Of a stretch of DNA of 34,197 nucleotides, positions 21,489 through 30,807 are shown piece by piece. A program made the position numbers and the translations under genes. Position 1 is the first letter of the stretch. Every line of letters begins with the position of its first letter. Under the pieces are notes generated by a model. That model did not search any database, had not been told where the DNA came from, and saw only the letters and a list, made by a program, of their open reading frames with translations. This DNA comes from a virus: IMG/VR virus record IMGVR_UViG_3300028590_000063, positions 1 to 34,197 of that record. One strand, given 5' to 3'.

Positions 21489-23750
21489 ATGGCAATCAAG
21501 ATAACCGACAACCTACTGAGCAAGCCTTTGTACCCTGGTGGACAGGGCGACGGCACAGAAGGCGTCACGCGCCAGTTTGGCAATCAAACCGAACAGTATT
21601 CCAAGCTCCCCGGAGCGCCTGACGGCTGGGGTGGTCAAGCGAACCGCTACGCTGGCGCGGAAGACAGGGCAACTGCCCAAGCATTCCAGGCGATTTCAGC
21701 GAGCGTGCAGGACACCGTGCAGTACATGGACAACCTACGCACGGCAGAAGAGGACAGCCGATCGAAGCGCATGTTCCTAGAAATCGACAAGAAGGACGCC
21801 GAAGTTCGCTCAAGGCTAGAAGCAGACCCCGAGTACGTCAAGCGCACCACGACAGAGCAACAGTCCATCTACGAAACAGAGCGCGACCTTGAAATTGACA
21901 AGATTCACCAAGGGTACGGCTTCACACAACCGAAAGTGGCCCGCAACGTCGATGACAGCCTGGCGGTCTTCAGAGCGCGCTCCAGCGAACACTACCGCGA
22001 TCAAGTCGTAAAGCCGCGTGTCATTGCGCAAAGCAAGCTCGACGACGCCGCATCTGATGGACTTGTCATTGATAAAGTCATAGTGGAGCCAACCGCCGAG
22101 AACGTAACTAGCGCGGCTCGGAACATCACGGAGCGCTATGAGGCTCCAACCGCATCAGCCCTTTACGGTGCAGCTGCGGCAAACGCTCTCAAGCTACAGG
22201 CGATTGCCAAGCTTCAAAACGCGGTCGTAAACGGCTTTCAAGAAACACTCGACACGTCACCGCTCGCAACACTCTCGGGCTCTGCAATCGACATGGAGAA
22301 CCTGACTTCGGGTCCGGTCTCTCTCTTGGTTGCTGATCAGAAGCTACGCGCCGCCGCAATGATCGGCCAACTTCCAGTCCCTGAGAGCGAGCGCTTAGTC
22401 CTAAAGAACAAGGTTGAGAAGTACATCGACCAGTTTGCCAAGGCGTCTGTCGCGGACCACAACAAGATTCTCAAAGAGACAGAACTTGCAGAGAAGGAGC
22501 GTCGCCAAGACACGCTCAACACGTGGCAAGTGTCGCTCTCGATGCAAGCGCGCAACGGCTCACTCAACAGCAAACAGCTTCATTCTGCGTACTCGAAGCT
22601 CATTGAATCTCCAGGCTTCAAGGACAACCCTACCGCGCTCAAGCAAGCGTACATCGCTATGGACCGTGTTGACGCAGAGCGCATCAGCCACGAACGCGAA
22701 CAGCGCCGCCTTGCCTCAGACCGAAAGACTCGCGAGACCATTGCGGAGATGCGAATGGACAACGGTATCGCTATATCCGGTGCCAGTACTGATGCAGTGT
22801 GGAAGAAGACAGGCGTCATGAAGTCGTTCTTTGCAGCTGGCAACATCGTTGGCGTTACCCACTTGCAAGAGATCGACAAGGCTGGTGCAGTCCCGACAAC
22901 CGTTATGGCATCCATACAGACTGACTTGCGCTCGTCGAATCCTGCAAATCAGCAGCGTGGCGTCAACAACTTGCGCGCCATTAAAGGCTTCTCGTCTAAG
23001 ACACAAAACGCGTTGCTCCGCGATCTGCCCGACGAGTACTCGGGCGTGATCAACCGCCTTGAATCGGGGTGGACGCCACAGGAGGCTCTTGGTTTCCTAA
23101 CACGTCAACGCCCTACCCCGGATGTTGAAAGGAAGCTCAAAACAGAGGCCGGCAAGAAAGAGTCCATCGCCACTGCGGACGCAGTTCTGAAGGACAAGCA
23201 GTGGGAGCCAAAGAACATGAGCTTAGCAATGCGTGAACGGTTCCACGCGCAATGGGAGGACGCCTATGCGCGTGCAAACGGAGATGTGAAGCTCGCAGGC
23301 GACCTCTTCCGCCAGGACCTCGCCAAGAACCGTACTGTGGGCAAGTCTGCTTTCAACGGGAAGGTCGAGCAGTACCCGGCAACGAACTTTGCCAGCAAGG
23401 ATGTTGTTACGTCGATCATCAACCGTGACTTGCCAGAGACGAAGGGAAAGGAAGTTCTACCGGTATTCAACGGCTTGATCATTGTCAACGGCAAAGAAGT
23501 TCCCACGTACCGCGTCTTCACAAACGATGACGGGTTGTTGACTGAGGTCACATCTGACGCAAAGCCTTTCTACATGACGCATGAGGACACAGCAGCGCAT
23601 GTTGAGAAGGAGCAGTCCGCACGACTTGATGCGAGCGTCAAGGAAGCGGAGAAACGCAAGCAAAAGGATCGAGATGCGGAGCTGAGAGGAAAGCAAAACG
23701 CAGACGCCCTCAAGAGTCGCCCACTCGTAGACAAACTAGGAGGTAGCTAA
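21489..23750 (+). CDS. Internal virion protein, T7 gp15-like
   Basis: The 753-residue, highly charged helical product sits between the small and the very large ejection proteins, the position and size of T7 gp15 (747 residues). AAGGAG precedes the ATG by about 6 nt. Such proteins form part of the inner core and the periplasmic tunnel for DNA entry. No enzymatic motif is visible. Its last base overlaps the next ATG. Confidence 0.82.
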   Translation: MAIKITDNLLSKPLYPGGQGDGTEGVTRQFGNQTEQYSKLPGAPDGWGGQANRYAGAEDRATAQAFQAISASVQDTVQYMDNLRTAEEDSRSKRMFLEIDKKDAEVRSRLEADPEYVKRTTTEQQSIYETERDLEIDKIHQGYGFTQPKVARNVDDSLAVFRARSSEHYRDQVVKPRVIAQSKLDDAASDGLVIDKVIVEPTAENVTSAARNITERYEAPTASALYGAAAANALKLQAIAKLQNAVVNGFQETLDTSPLATLSGSAIDMENLTSGPVSLLVADQKLRAAAMIGQLPVPESERLVLKNKVEKYIDQFAKASVADHNKILKETELAEKERRQDTLNTWQVSLSMQARNGSLNSKQLHSAYSKLIESPGFKDNPTALKQAYIAMDRVDAERISHEREQRRLASDRKTRETIAEMRMDNGIAISGASTDAVWKKTGVMKSFFAAGNIVGVTHLQEIDKAGAVPTTVMASIQTDLRSSNPANQQRGVNNLRAIKGFSSKTQNALLRDLPDEYSGVINRLESGWTPQEALGFLTRQRPTPDVERKLKTEAGKKESIATADAVLKDKQWEPKNMSLAMRERFHAQWEDAYARANGDVKLAGDLFRQDLAKNRTVGKSAFNGKVEQYPATNFASKDVVTSIINRDLPETKGKEVLPVFNGLIIVNGKEVPTYRVFTNDDGLLTEVTSDAKPFYMTHEDTAAHVEKEQSARLDASVKEAEKRKQKDRDAELRGKQNADALKSRPLVDKLGGS

Positions 23751-26700
23751 TGCCCATTCTTGACACCACACAGTGGGGGGTGGAAGCAACAGCAGACGCT
23801 CCTGATTTGAACAAACCCACGCCCAAAACAGGCTTCGTTGATGGCGTCAAAGCAACGTGGCAGCAGGAAAGCATCTGGGTACCCAGCAAGGTTCGCTCAG
23901 TCACCGAGTATCCCAACGACTCGTCATTTGACTTCAAGTCCTACGAAAAGAAGTATTGGCCGCTTGTTGCCGAGGCCCGCAACAAGGAGCATGCCGAGGA
24001 CATGGTTGCTCAGTTCGAGAAGGAGCAAGAGAACAAGAACATCATGGACAACCAAAGCTTCGCGCTAGGGTTGACCACCAACATCACCGTGGGCCTCACA
24101 AACCCGCTGAACTACATCGGGTTGGGAAAGGCAGCAACGATCGCTGGCGCGGCAGCTAAAGGCGCTGCCGGCGCAGTAGCTGGTACGGCAGCTACCGAAG
24201 TCGTGCTTCAAGGACGCCAAGTAGACCGTAGCACGTCAGACAGTCTGTACAACATCGCAGGAGCAGCCGTCTTGGGCGCGCCTCTAGGCGCCGGCTCAAA
24301 GCTGATCGGCAACAAGCTCGGGCGTGGTTCTTTCCTTTCGAACGAAGTTGCTGCCGCAGAGCCAAACCCAATTGCCAAGGAACTTGCCTTCGGTGGTCGT
24401 GATTCCATTGGTGCAGCTCGCGCCACGGAAAGAACAATGACGGACTCCAAGCTGGTCTCGATTCCATTCCTTCCGAAAAGCTGGGCTGAGCCTGTTGCGC
24501 GTATGGCATTGCCATTCGCCCGTTCGGCGAACCAACGTCTTCAAACCTCTACGCTCTCAAGCGTTCGGAACGCACAGAACATCCTTCTAAGAACAAGCCT
24601 AGCGACAGAGGAAAACGCACTCGGTGTGGCGAATCAAGTACCTATCGAGGTGGCTGTGGGCCAGCGTTCGGGAACGATGCTCACCGCACTCAAGGAAACC
24701 GATTTCAATCTGCGTGAAGCGTGGTGGAAGAAGGTCGAAGGCGGCACCTACGACAAGCAGGAGCTTCTAGATGCGCTGCGCGCACAAGACCCGACTCTAG
24801 GCGACAACTACCAGCTCAACCGTACTTCGTTCGACAAGGTTCTCAAGCTCTACATGGCCGACGACACCAGTGTCGATTCTCGCATGCACGAGGTAGTTGA
24901 GCGCGTGAAGCGTGCCGCAGAGCAGCGTGCAGCGCTGGACGCCGACAAGATCGACTTCGGTCTAGCCAGGAAGGAAGACCTCATCGACATTGCAACTGGC
25001 GAGAGACTAGGCAATCCAGATGACAGCATCCATGTTGTTCTTCTCCGTGAGCTTCGGGAACAACGCGCTGCATTGGTAGCAGAACGCGAGACTCTGAAGG
25101 CGACACGGACAAGGAAAGGGCCTCTCACAGCAGACGAGAAGGCAGCCCGCAAGACCTTGGATGACAAGATTGCTGGCCACGATGAGGCCGTGAGGGCCAA
25201 GAGCGCAGAGGTAGACAAGCTCCGAGCCGAATTTGATTCGATCATTCCAAGCTCAAAGACTCACAAGTTCGCCTATGAGGATGGTGCGCACTACCTGCAT
25301 CGCGTCTTTGACAAGGGTCGAATCATGGGCAATCGCAAAGGCTTCATCGACGCGCTAGTTCAAGGCTGGGCAGCGAGAAACCCCGAGCTGAACATATCCG
25401 ATATGGACGTGGTCTACGACCTCCGGCACGCAGCCGAAACCGCCACAAACAAGCTGATGAATGAAGAGGACTTGGTGAGCCTGGGCGACCTAGTGAAGAA
25501 CCTCGACTTACCCGGCAAGTACACAAAGGGAAGAACGCTGAATGTGGATGACAGGTACCTCACAAACTGGACGCATGACGACGTAACAGCAACCGAGGCA
25601 TTCCACATCACGCAGGCCACTGTTGATGTTGAGCTAGCCCGACAAGGCGTGAAGTTCAACGAACTCTTGAACAACATCAAGACGGAAAAGAGTGCCCGAG
25701 TCGAGGCCATCAATGAGGAACACGGCGTAGGAACGAAGAAGGCCGCAAACCTGATCGCGAAAGTCAACAGCGAAGCCGAGAAGGACATTGCTGAACTTGA
25801 GTACGCCATGCGCCGTTTGAAGAGGCAGAGCCCTCTAGGTCAAACAGCGACTATGAGGTCCGCCAACAGCTGGCTTGATCGTGCAAACCGCCTTGCCGGC
25901 ATGGCGCAGCTCGGGTCGTCCGCGCTTCCGAACTCCTTGGGTGATGTGGCTTCCGTAGCTAGGACGATGGGGTCAGGGCCAACGTACAGGCTGATTGCCA
26001 AGATGTTCACAAGCGAAGCACGCGCCGACATGACGGCAAACGCCAAGCAGCTTGGTGTTCTCTCCAGCTTGGTTGACAAGACAGTACGCGAAGCACACTT
26101 AGGCGACCAACTTGCTGAGTCAATGAATCCCAACAAAGGATTCAAGAGCACGTCCCTGCAGACACTCGACCGAGGACTAGATCACGTCGGAAACGCCTAC
26201 GCAAAGTACTCGCTCATCGATGGGTGGTCACGAGTTGGCCGCACTGTTGCGTCCGCCGCGAGCGTGCAGCACATCCTTGAAGCAGGTGAAAAGGGCTGGG
26301 GAAAGCTGTCCGGCACCACTCGCACAGACCTTGCCAAGTTCTACATTGACGAGCACATGCTGAACCGAATCGCAGTTCAGGCCAAAAAGCATGGCGATGA
26401 CAAGAGCGGCGTCAAGTTTGCCGGCGTCGAAAAGTGGGACGACGCAGAAGCCGCGCGTGTTTTCCAAGCGTCTGTATACGCACACACGGAGCATGCGCTG
26501 AACATTCCTTCAATCGGTACCGGCTCGCAGTTCATGACTGAGACATTCTTCGGGCGCATGTTGACCCGATTCAAGACCTTCAACAACGCGTCGCATGAAA
26601 GCTCGCTGCTGTCATCGATGCAGAACAGGGAGTACTCACGAATCATCACCGGCACGCTCAACTACGCGTTCTGGGGGTTCGCTGGCACCTATGCGTATGA

Positions 26701-27154
26701 CGTTGTCTCCGGGAGACCACATGAGTTTGACACGTACTTCGGCAGCAAGGACGCGATGATCATGACTGCCTGGAAGACGCTTGCCAAGGGCGGATACGTG
26801 GCTGCAGCATCCGACGCTTTCGTCACTGTCTCCAAGCTAGCAGGGCACAAGAGCCTAGGTCCTATCAGCGAAGCGTGGCGCGCAGTTATTCCGGAAGCCA
26901 TTGAAGAAGAGATCTTTCCAAAGTTCGACAGGCTCAGCGCGCCAGAGAAGGCGCTGGGTCCGACCTACGGCTATGCGTCCCAAGCGTTTAAGACCATCAC
27001 AGGGTTTATGGATGGCGACATAAGCGAGAAGGACATTCACGGCGTCCGCACGATGCTGCCAGGTCAAAACATTGGCTGGCTACGCCGTGGCATCGACTAC
27101 GTTGAAGAGTACCTTGGAGGATATGCGGCAGATCGCAAGCTAGTTGATAAATAG
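23750..27154 (+). CDS. Large internal virion/ejection protein, T7 gp16-like
   Basis: The 1134-residue product matches the largest ejection protein of T7-like phages by order and size (T7 gp16 is about 1318). It contains Gly/Ala-rich, membrane-active-looking segments near 115-160 (for example AATIAGAAAKGAAGAVAGTA), then long coiled-coil stretches. I see no lytic transglycosylase signature at the N-terminus, which T7 gp16 has, so peptidoglycan cutting may lie elsewhere or be absent. The start overlaps the previous gene. GATAAATA site 11 overlaps its last codons. Confidence 0.82.
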   Translation: MPILDTTQWGVEATADAPDLNKPTPKTGFVDGVKATWQQESIWVPSKVRSVTEYPNDSSFDFKSYEKKYWPLVAEARNKEHAEDMVAQFEKEQENKNIMDNQSFALGLTTNITVGLTNPLNYIGLGKAATIAGAAAKGAAGAVAGTAATEVVLQGRQVDRSTSDSLYNIAGAAVLGAPLGAGSKLIGNKLGRGSFLSNEVAAAEPNPIAKELAFGGRDSIGAARATERTMTDSKLVSIPFLPKSWAEPVARMALPFARSANQRLQTSTLSSVRNAQNILLRTSLATEENALGVANQVPIEVAVGQRSGTMLTALKETDFNLREAWWKKVEGGTYDKQELLDALRAQDPTLGDNYQLNRTSFDKVLKLYMADDTSVDSRMHEVVERVKRAAEQRAALDADKIDFGLARKEDLIDIATGERLGNPDDSIHVVLLRELREQRAALVAERETLKATRTRKGPLTADEKAARKTLDDKIAGHDEAVRAKSAEVDKLRAEFDSIIPSSKTHKFAYEDGAHYLHRVFDKGRIMGNRKGFIDALVQGWAARNPELNISDMDVVYDLRHAAETATNKLMNEEDLVSLGDLVKNLDLPGKYTKGRTLNVDDRYLTNWTHDDVTATEAFHITQATVDVELARQGVKFNELLNNIKTEKSARVEAINEEHGVGTKKAANLIAKVNSEAEKDIAELEYAMRRLKRQSPLGQTATMRSANSWLDRANRLAGMAQLGSSALPNSLGDVASVARTMGSGPTYRLIAKMFTSEARADMTANAKQLGVLSSLVDKTVREAHLGDQLAESMNPNKGFKSTSLQTLDRGLDHVGNAYAKYSLIDGWSRVGRTVASAASVQHILEAGEKGWGKLSGTTRTDLAKFYIDEHMLNRIAVQAKKHGDDKSGVKFAGVEKWDDAEAARVFQASVYAHTEHALNIPSIGTGSQFMTETFFGRMLTRFKTFNNASHESSLLSSMQNREYSRIITGTLNYAFWGFAGTYAYDVVSGRPHEFDTYFGSKDAMIMTAWKTLAKGGYVAAASDAFVTVSKLAGHKSLGPISEAWRAVIPEAIEEEIFPKFDRLSAPEKALGPTYGYASQAFKTITGFMDGDISEKDIHGVRTMLPGQNIGWLRRGIDYVEEYLGGYAADRKLVDK
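27146..27153 (+). promoter_or_regulatory. GATAAATA motif, site 11 (terminase unit)
   Basis: An exact GATAAATA 31 nt before ATG 27177, overlapping the stop of the ejection gene. Only a 4-bp flanking stem (GTTG/CAAC) is seen; a small separate hairpin AAGGG/CCCTT surrounds the ribosome binding site. Confidence 0.6.
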
Positions 27155-27176
27155 AAGGGACAACAAAAGGCCCTTA

Positions 27177-27884
27177 ATGGATAACCAAGAACAAAAACAA
27201 GAAAAGAGACTTCAAGGAAGACCAACAAAGCCAGATGAAGAACTGGTATGGAGTCGCAAGAGCACACCACCCGTGAGCCACTTGCTCGGCAGGAAGCAGA
27301 TACCAAAGAGATTTCAAGCCATCCTGTGCTTGATGCAGGACGACAGAAGCGCGACAGGCAGGGTGCTCACCCGAGAGCACTTGGATGAATTGCCCTCCAC
27401 GAAGGCGCTCCCAAAGCAGGAGAAGGACTTGCTGTACGGCTACTGGCCGCACTGGCAAACGGACGTAGCTCAGATGACTGCGATTGCTCTTCTACGAAAG
27501 GAGCAAGCAGACCTAGCAGCCAAATCGCAGAAGGTCGCCGAAATCATCGAGCGACGTGAAGGGTTTGACAACCTGTCTCTCCCCGAGCAAATGAAGATCA
27601 CTGCGAAGGTTCTGGACAAGCAGTTCCAGCACGCAGCGCTGATCGCCGCTTCAACCTCCATAGAAGACCTATCTGAAGAGAACGCGAAGCTGGCAAGTGA
27701 CCTCTTCAAGACACGAATCTCGTACCTCAAAGACGTGGCTTGGGTGCGCGAGAAGGTGTGGGATTTGAGCGAGCGACTTGAGCAGAAGGCCCGCGAGGAC
27801 TTTCTGAATGGACAGGACGATGACGAACTGCAAGCAATTTTGCTTTCCGCAGATGAAGTCATCCAGAGAAAGGCTCCTCGATAA
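27177..27884 (+). CDS. Probable small terminase subunit (DNA maturase A-like)
   Basis: I choose ATG 27177 (AAAGG about 6 nt upstream, motif 31 nt upstream) over the upstream in-frame TTG. The 235-residue product is charged and helical, with a basic N-terminus that includes RLQGRPTKPDEELVWSRKS. It directly precedes the large terminase with no gap, the usual place of the small subunit, which recognises phage DNA. It is longer than T7 gp18 (about 89 residues), and I assign it mainly from position. Confidence 0.6.
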   Translation: MDNQEQKQEKRLQGRPTKPDEELVWSRKSTPPVSHLLGRKQIPKRFQAILCLMQDDRSATGRVLTREHLDELPSTKALPKQEKDLLYGYWPHWQTDVAQMTAIALLRKEQADLAAKSQKVAEIIERREGFDNLSLPEQMKITAKVLDKQFQHAALIAASTSIEDLSEENAKLASDLFKTRISYLKDVAWVREKVWDLSERLEQKAREDFLNGQDDDELQAILLSADEVIQRKAPR

Positions 27885-29468
27885 GTGTCTTCTGTAAGCG
27901 GCACCAAGTCGTATCAGAAGCGTGCAGACGGCAATTCACTACCTCCACTAAACGGCAAAGCATCACCCAAGGCAAAGCGCGTCGATTGCACCTTTCACCA
28001 GTTCTTCGGTGTGTGGTGCGTACAGCCATTCAACAACTGGCAGGTACCAGAGTTTCACCACCAGCTGCTGGACTTCCTGTCCGACTACAAGAGCTGGGAG
28101 AACAACACTGGGCTGGTCCAGATTTTCCGCGGTGCCGGCAAGTCCACGATGCTAGGCCTGTGGATCACTTGGATGCTTACGCAAGACCCGACCTTGCGCT
28201 TTCTGATCATTTCGGCGGACCACAGCCTTGCGCAGAAGATCACAACTGACATTCAAAGCATCATCCGAAGCCATCCGCTCGCAAAGCACCTGCACGGAGC
28301 AGAAGGCACATGGCGGACTGACTCCCTCGTCGTCGCAGGAAGCACTGACGGTCGAAACCTAAGCGTCAGCTCTCGAAGCATTGAATCGAACATCACCGGT
28401 GCGCGTGCTGACGTAATCGTCTACGACGACGTTGAAGTCCGAGAGAACAGCGCAACGGACTACAAGCGAGATCAGCTGCGTATCAAGCTTGACGAACCAA
28501 CGCACATCTTGGTTCCTGGCGGCTATGAACTCTTCGTAGGAACGCCGCATAGCTTTGACTCGATCTACACGGAGCTAGAAGGAACCAGCGGCAAGGAAGA
28601 CCCATTCCGCACAGGATGCTCGTCTCTGAAGATTCCTGTGATGACAGAGGTTCAGGGGGAGTTTCCGAACTTCACCGGAACGCCTACATGGCCTGAGCGC
28701 TTCACAGCTGCTGATATCAAGAAGAGGCAAGACGGTTCAAAGACCAAAGGGCATTTCCTATCTCAGTACTTGCTCCAGCCGTACAACCCGAGCGAGACAG
28801 TTCTTGATCCGACGCTGATTTCAACCTACAGCTTTGAGCTGGAGGTTCACACGGCCAATGGCAGCACGCTGGCCCGTCTCAAGGACTACAGGGTTATGGG
28901 AGTCTCTGCGTACTGGGACCCCTCATCGGCAACGCTGCAGACCGATGACAGCGTGCTGGCCATCGTCTTCACAACCGAGGACGGGAACTACTTCATTCAT
29001 CGAGCGATAAAACTGGATGGTGGTGCTGAGGAACAGTGCCACCAAGTCATTCAGACCATGCTTGACAACCACGTCTCCCATGTCTTCATCGAAACCAACG
29101 GCATCGGCAACTTCCTGCCTGCGATCTTCAAGAAGATCGCAGAGGGTAAAGGGGTCACATGCGAAGGCAAGCACACCAGCCAAAACAAGCTGGAGAAGAT
29201 CATGCACGCCTACGAGACCCGACTTTCAGCTGGGTTCCTGCATGCGCACAAGTCTGTAATGGAGACTCCATTTCGAACTCAGCTAAGGGACTTCAACCAT
29301 CGCAGTGTCGGAAGAGGAAAGGACGACTTCATCGACGCTGTAGCAATGGCGATCCTGGCGCAGCCCATTCGCATCAAGGCTGGTCACTACGGCGTGCGAT
29401 CAAGCACGTGGCAAGCGGCAGCAGGCGGTGGCTCCATTGAGTGTGAATCGGATGGAGTTTGCTTCTAG
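27885..29468 (+). CDS. Large terminase subunit (DNA packaging ATPase/nuclease, T7 gp19-like)
   Basis: The start is GTG 27885 immediately after the TAA of the previous gene. The 527-residue product has Walker A FRGAGKST (R82, G85-K86-S87-T88), Walker B VIVYDD (D181-D182), and a C-terminal nuclease part ending in GKDDFIDAVAMAI with paired aspartates. It drives ATP-dependent DNA packaging through the portal and cuts concatemers. The placement near the end of the late block follows the T7 order. Its stop lies in the left arm of the hairpin at site 12. Confidence 0.95.
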   Translation: MSSVSGTKSYQKRADGNSLPPLNGKASPKAKRVDCTFHQFFGVWCVQPFNNWQVPEFHHQLLDFLSDYKSWENNTGLVQIFRGAGKSTMLGLWITWMLTQDPTLRFLIISADHSLAQKITTDIQSIIRSHPLAKHLHGAEGTWRTDSLVVAGSTDGRNLSVSSRSIESNITGARADVIVYDDVEVRENSATDYKRDQLRIKLDEPTHILVPGGYELFVGTPHSFDSIYTELEGTSGKEDPFRTGCSSLKIPVMTEVQGEFPNFTGTPTWPERFTAADIKKRQDGSKTKGHFLSQYLLQPYNPSETVLDPTLISTYSFELEVHTANGSTLARLKDYRVMGVSAYWDPSSATLQTDDSVLAIVFTTEDGNYFIHRAIKLDGGAEEQCHQVIQTMLDNHVSHVFIETNGIGNFLPAIFKKIAEGKGVTCEGKHTSQNKLEKIMHAYETRLSAGFLHAHKSVMETPFRTQLRDFNHRSVGRGKDDFIDAVAMAILAQPIRIKAGHYGVRSSTWQAAAGGGSIECESDGVCF

Positions 29469-29494
29469 AGAGATAAATATTTCTAAAGAGGCAA
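29459..29494 (+). promoter_or_regulatory. GATAAATA motif, site 12, as the exact loop of a long hairpin over the ribosome binding site
   Basis: TTGCTTCT (29459-29466) pairs with AGAGGCAA (29487-29494) and AGAGA (29467-29471) with TTTCT (29480-29484), giving 13 pairs (two G-U) with a 2-nt bulge. The loop is exactly GATAAATA (29472-29479). The 3' arm holds AAAGAGG, the ribosome binding site of the tail fibre gene whose ATG is 29 nt after the motif start. Confidence 0.7.
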
Positions 29495-29500
29495 GCATCA

Positions 29501-30346
29501 ATGACAGTAAGCGCACAGTCACCAGTTATCACCTACACCGCAAATGGATCAGCAACGGATTTCGCATATCCGTTCCTCGTCATTCTTCCAACTGACCTGA
29601 AGGTCTACTTCAACAACATCGAAGTGACAACGGGCTTCGTTGTCTCGGGGACAGGCGTTGAAGCTGGTGGCACCGTCACATTTACATCACCGCCAGCGAA
29701 CGGGACTTTGATCAAGCTCCTGCGTTCACTTTCATTAGACCGAACAACGGACTATGTAGAGGGCGGCGCGCTACGAGCAGCAGTGCTAGATGCCGACATT
29801 GATCGTGTCGTGATGATGCTCCAAGACGTTCGCGCTGACTCGGCCTCGCTTGTTGAATTCGCTGCACTGCTAGACGAGACACGCGAGAACATCGACAACA
29901 TCGAAGCCAATGCCGCAGCGGCAGCGGCATCCGCAGCAGCAGCGCTTGTCTCGGAGAACAATGCTGCCGCTTCTGAAGCGGGCGCAGCAGAGGCAAGTGC
30001 CATTGCTGCTGAAGGACGTGTGCCAAGGACCAGCAACACTGGATCAGCGGTGATGCCCGTTGGAACAACCGCTCAACGCGATGCAGTTCCAGTCAGCGGC
30101 TACACGCGCTTCAACACAACTCTGCAATCCCTTGAGGTCTACAACGACGCAGCACTTGCGTGGGTTCCTGCTGGACAAGGAGCTACTGGCGCTGTCGGCA
30201 ATCCAGTGTTCTACGAGAACGACAAGACCGTCACAGGCGACTACACCATCGCATCCGGCAAGAACGCCGGTTCCTTTGGACCAATAACAATCAACACCGG
30301 AGTGACTGTGACTGTCTCGAATGGTGCGACCTGGAGCATCGTATGA
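29501..30346 (+). CDS. Tail fibre protein with T7-type N-terminal attachment domain
   Basis: Of 281 residues, the first 110 or so (SPVITYTANGSATDFAYPF, then FNNIEVTTGFVVSG and LDRTTDYVEGGALRAAVLDA) match the N-terminal tail-binding domain of T7-like fibres. Next comes an Ala-rich coiled-coil neck (about 125-170) and a C-terminal region with a short repeat-like beta segment. It is much shorter than T7 gp17 (553), so receptor binding is probably completed by the following small proteins. Its TGA overlaps the next ATG. Confidence 0.9.
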   Translation: MTVSAQSPVITYTANGSATDFAYPFLVILPTDLKVYFNNIEVTTGFVVSGTGVEAGGTVTFTSPPANGTLIKLLRSLSLDRTTDYVEGGALRAAVLDADIDRVVMMLQDVRADSASLVEFAALLDETRENIDNIEANAAAAAASAAAALVSENNAAASEAGAAEASAIAAEGRVPRTSNTGSAVMPVGTTAQRDAVPVSGYTRFNTTLQSLEVYNDAALAWVPAGQGATGAVGNPVFYENDKTVTGDYTIASGKNAGSFGPITINTGVTVTVSNGATWSIV

Positions 30347-30807
30347 CGACAGTTCTTCGAGGATCAGACAACTTTGACACGTCGCCATCGCAGCGCAGCA
30401 TGATTCAAGTGCGCTTTGGTAATGGCTTTGGATCGACAAACACCACTGTTCGCCGTTGGTCCATTGGGGTTCGCGCTCTAGGCACGGACATTTACTCCAC
30501 CGATAGCGCCACGCTAGGCGGCTCGTTCACCATCGTCAATGACGGTGTTTACGCAATCTCCTACAGCGATCAGTTCAACACAGCCGGTTCAGTCGTAATC
30601 ACAAACACGAACACGAATCTCGCTGGTGCGGCTGCATACACGGACGTCCTGGCTATTCAGACTACCGGTGGTGCAAACGAAGCTGCCACTGCGTCATGGA
30701 CGGGGTTTCTACCAGCTGGCACGGTGATAAGAGCGCGGGTATTCAACGTCGTGGCGGCGGGGACGCTCACCGCAGCAGAACAGTTCACCATCGTGAGGGT
30801 CGGTTAA
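30343..30807 (+). CDS. Tail fibre-associated protein, probable C-terminal/receptor-binding partner
   Basis: I place the start at ATG 30343, which overlaps the tail fibre stop (ATGA); the frame is open further upstream but that would overlap the fibre gene. The 154-residue product is beta-rich, with Thr/Asn/Gly-rich segments such as GSVVITNTNTNLAGAA, typical of a trimeric fibre head domain. It probably sits at the fibre tip. Its stop overlaps the next ATG. No specific family recognised. Confidence 0.65.
   Translation: MTTVLRGSDNFDTSPSQRSMIQVRFGNGFGSTNTTVRRWSIGVRALGTDIYSTDSATLGGSFTIVNDGVYAISYSDQFNTAGSVVITNTNTNLAGAAAYTDVLAIQTTGGANEAATASWTGFLPAGTVIRARVFNVVAAGTLTAAEQFTIVRVG

Noticed and set aside
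18577-29440. Many long frames on other phases and on the minus strand across the late genes
   Set aside because: They lie inside confident virion genes, are compositionally biased and lack ribosome binding sites, so they are shadows.
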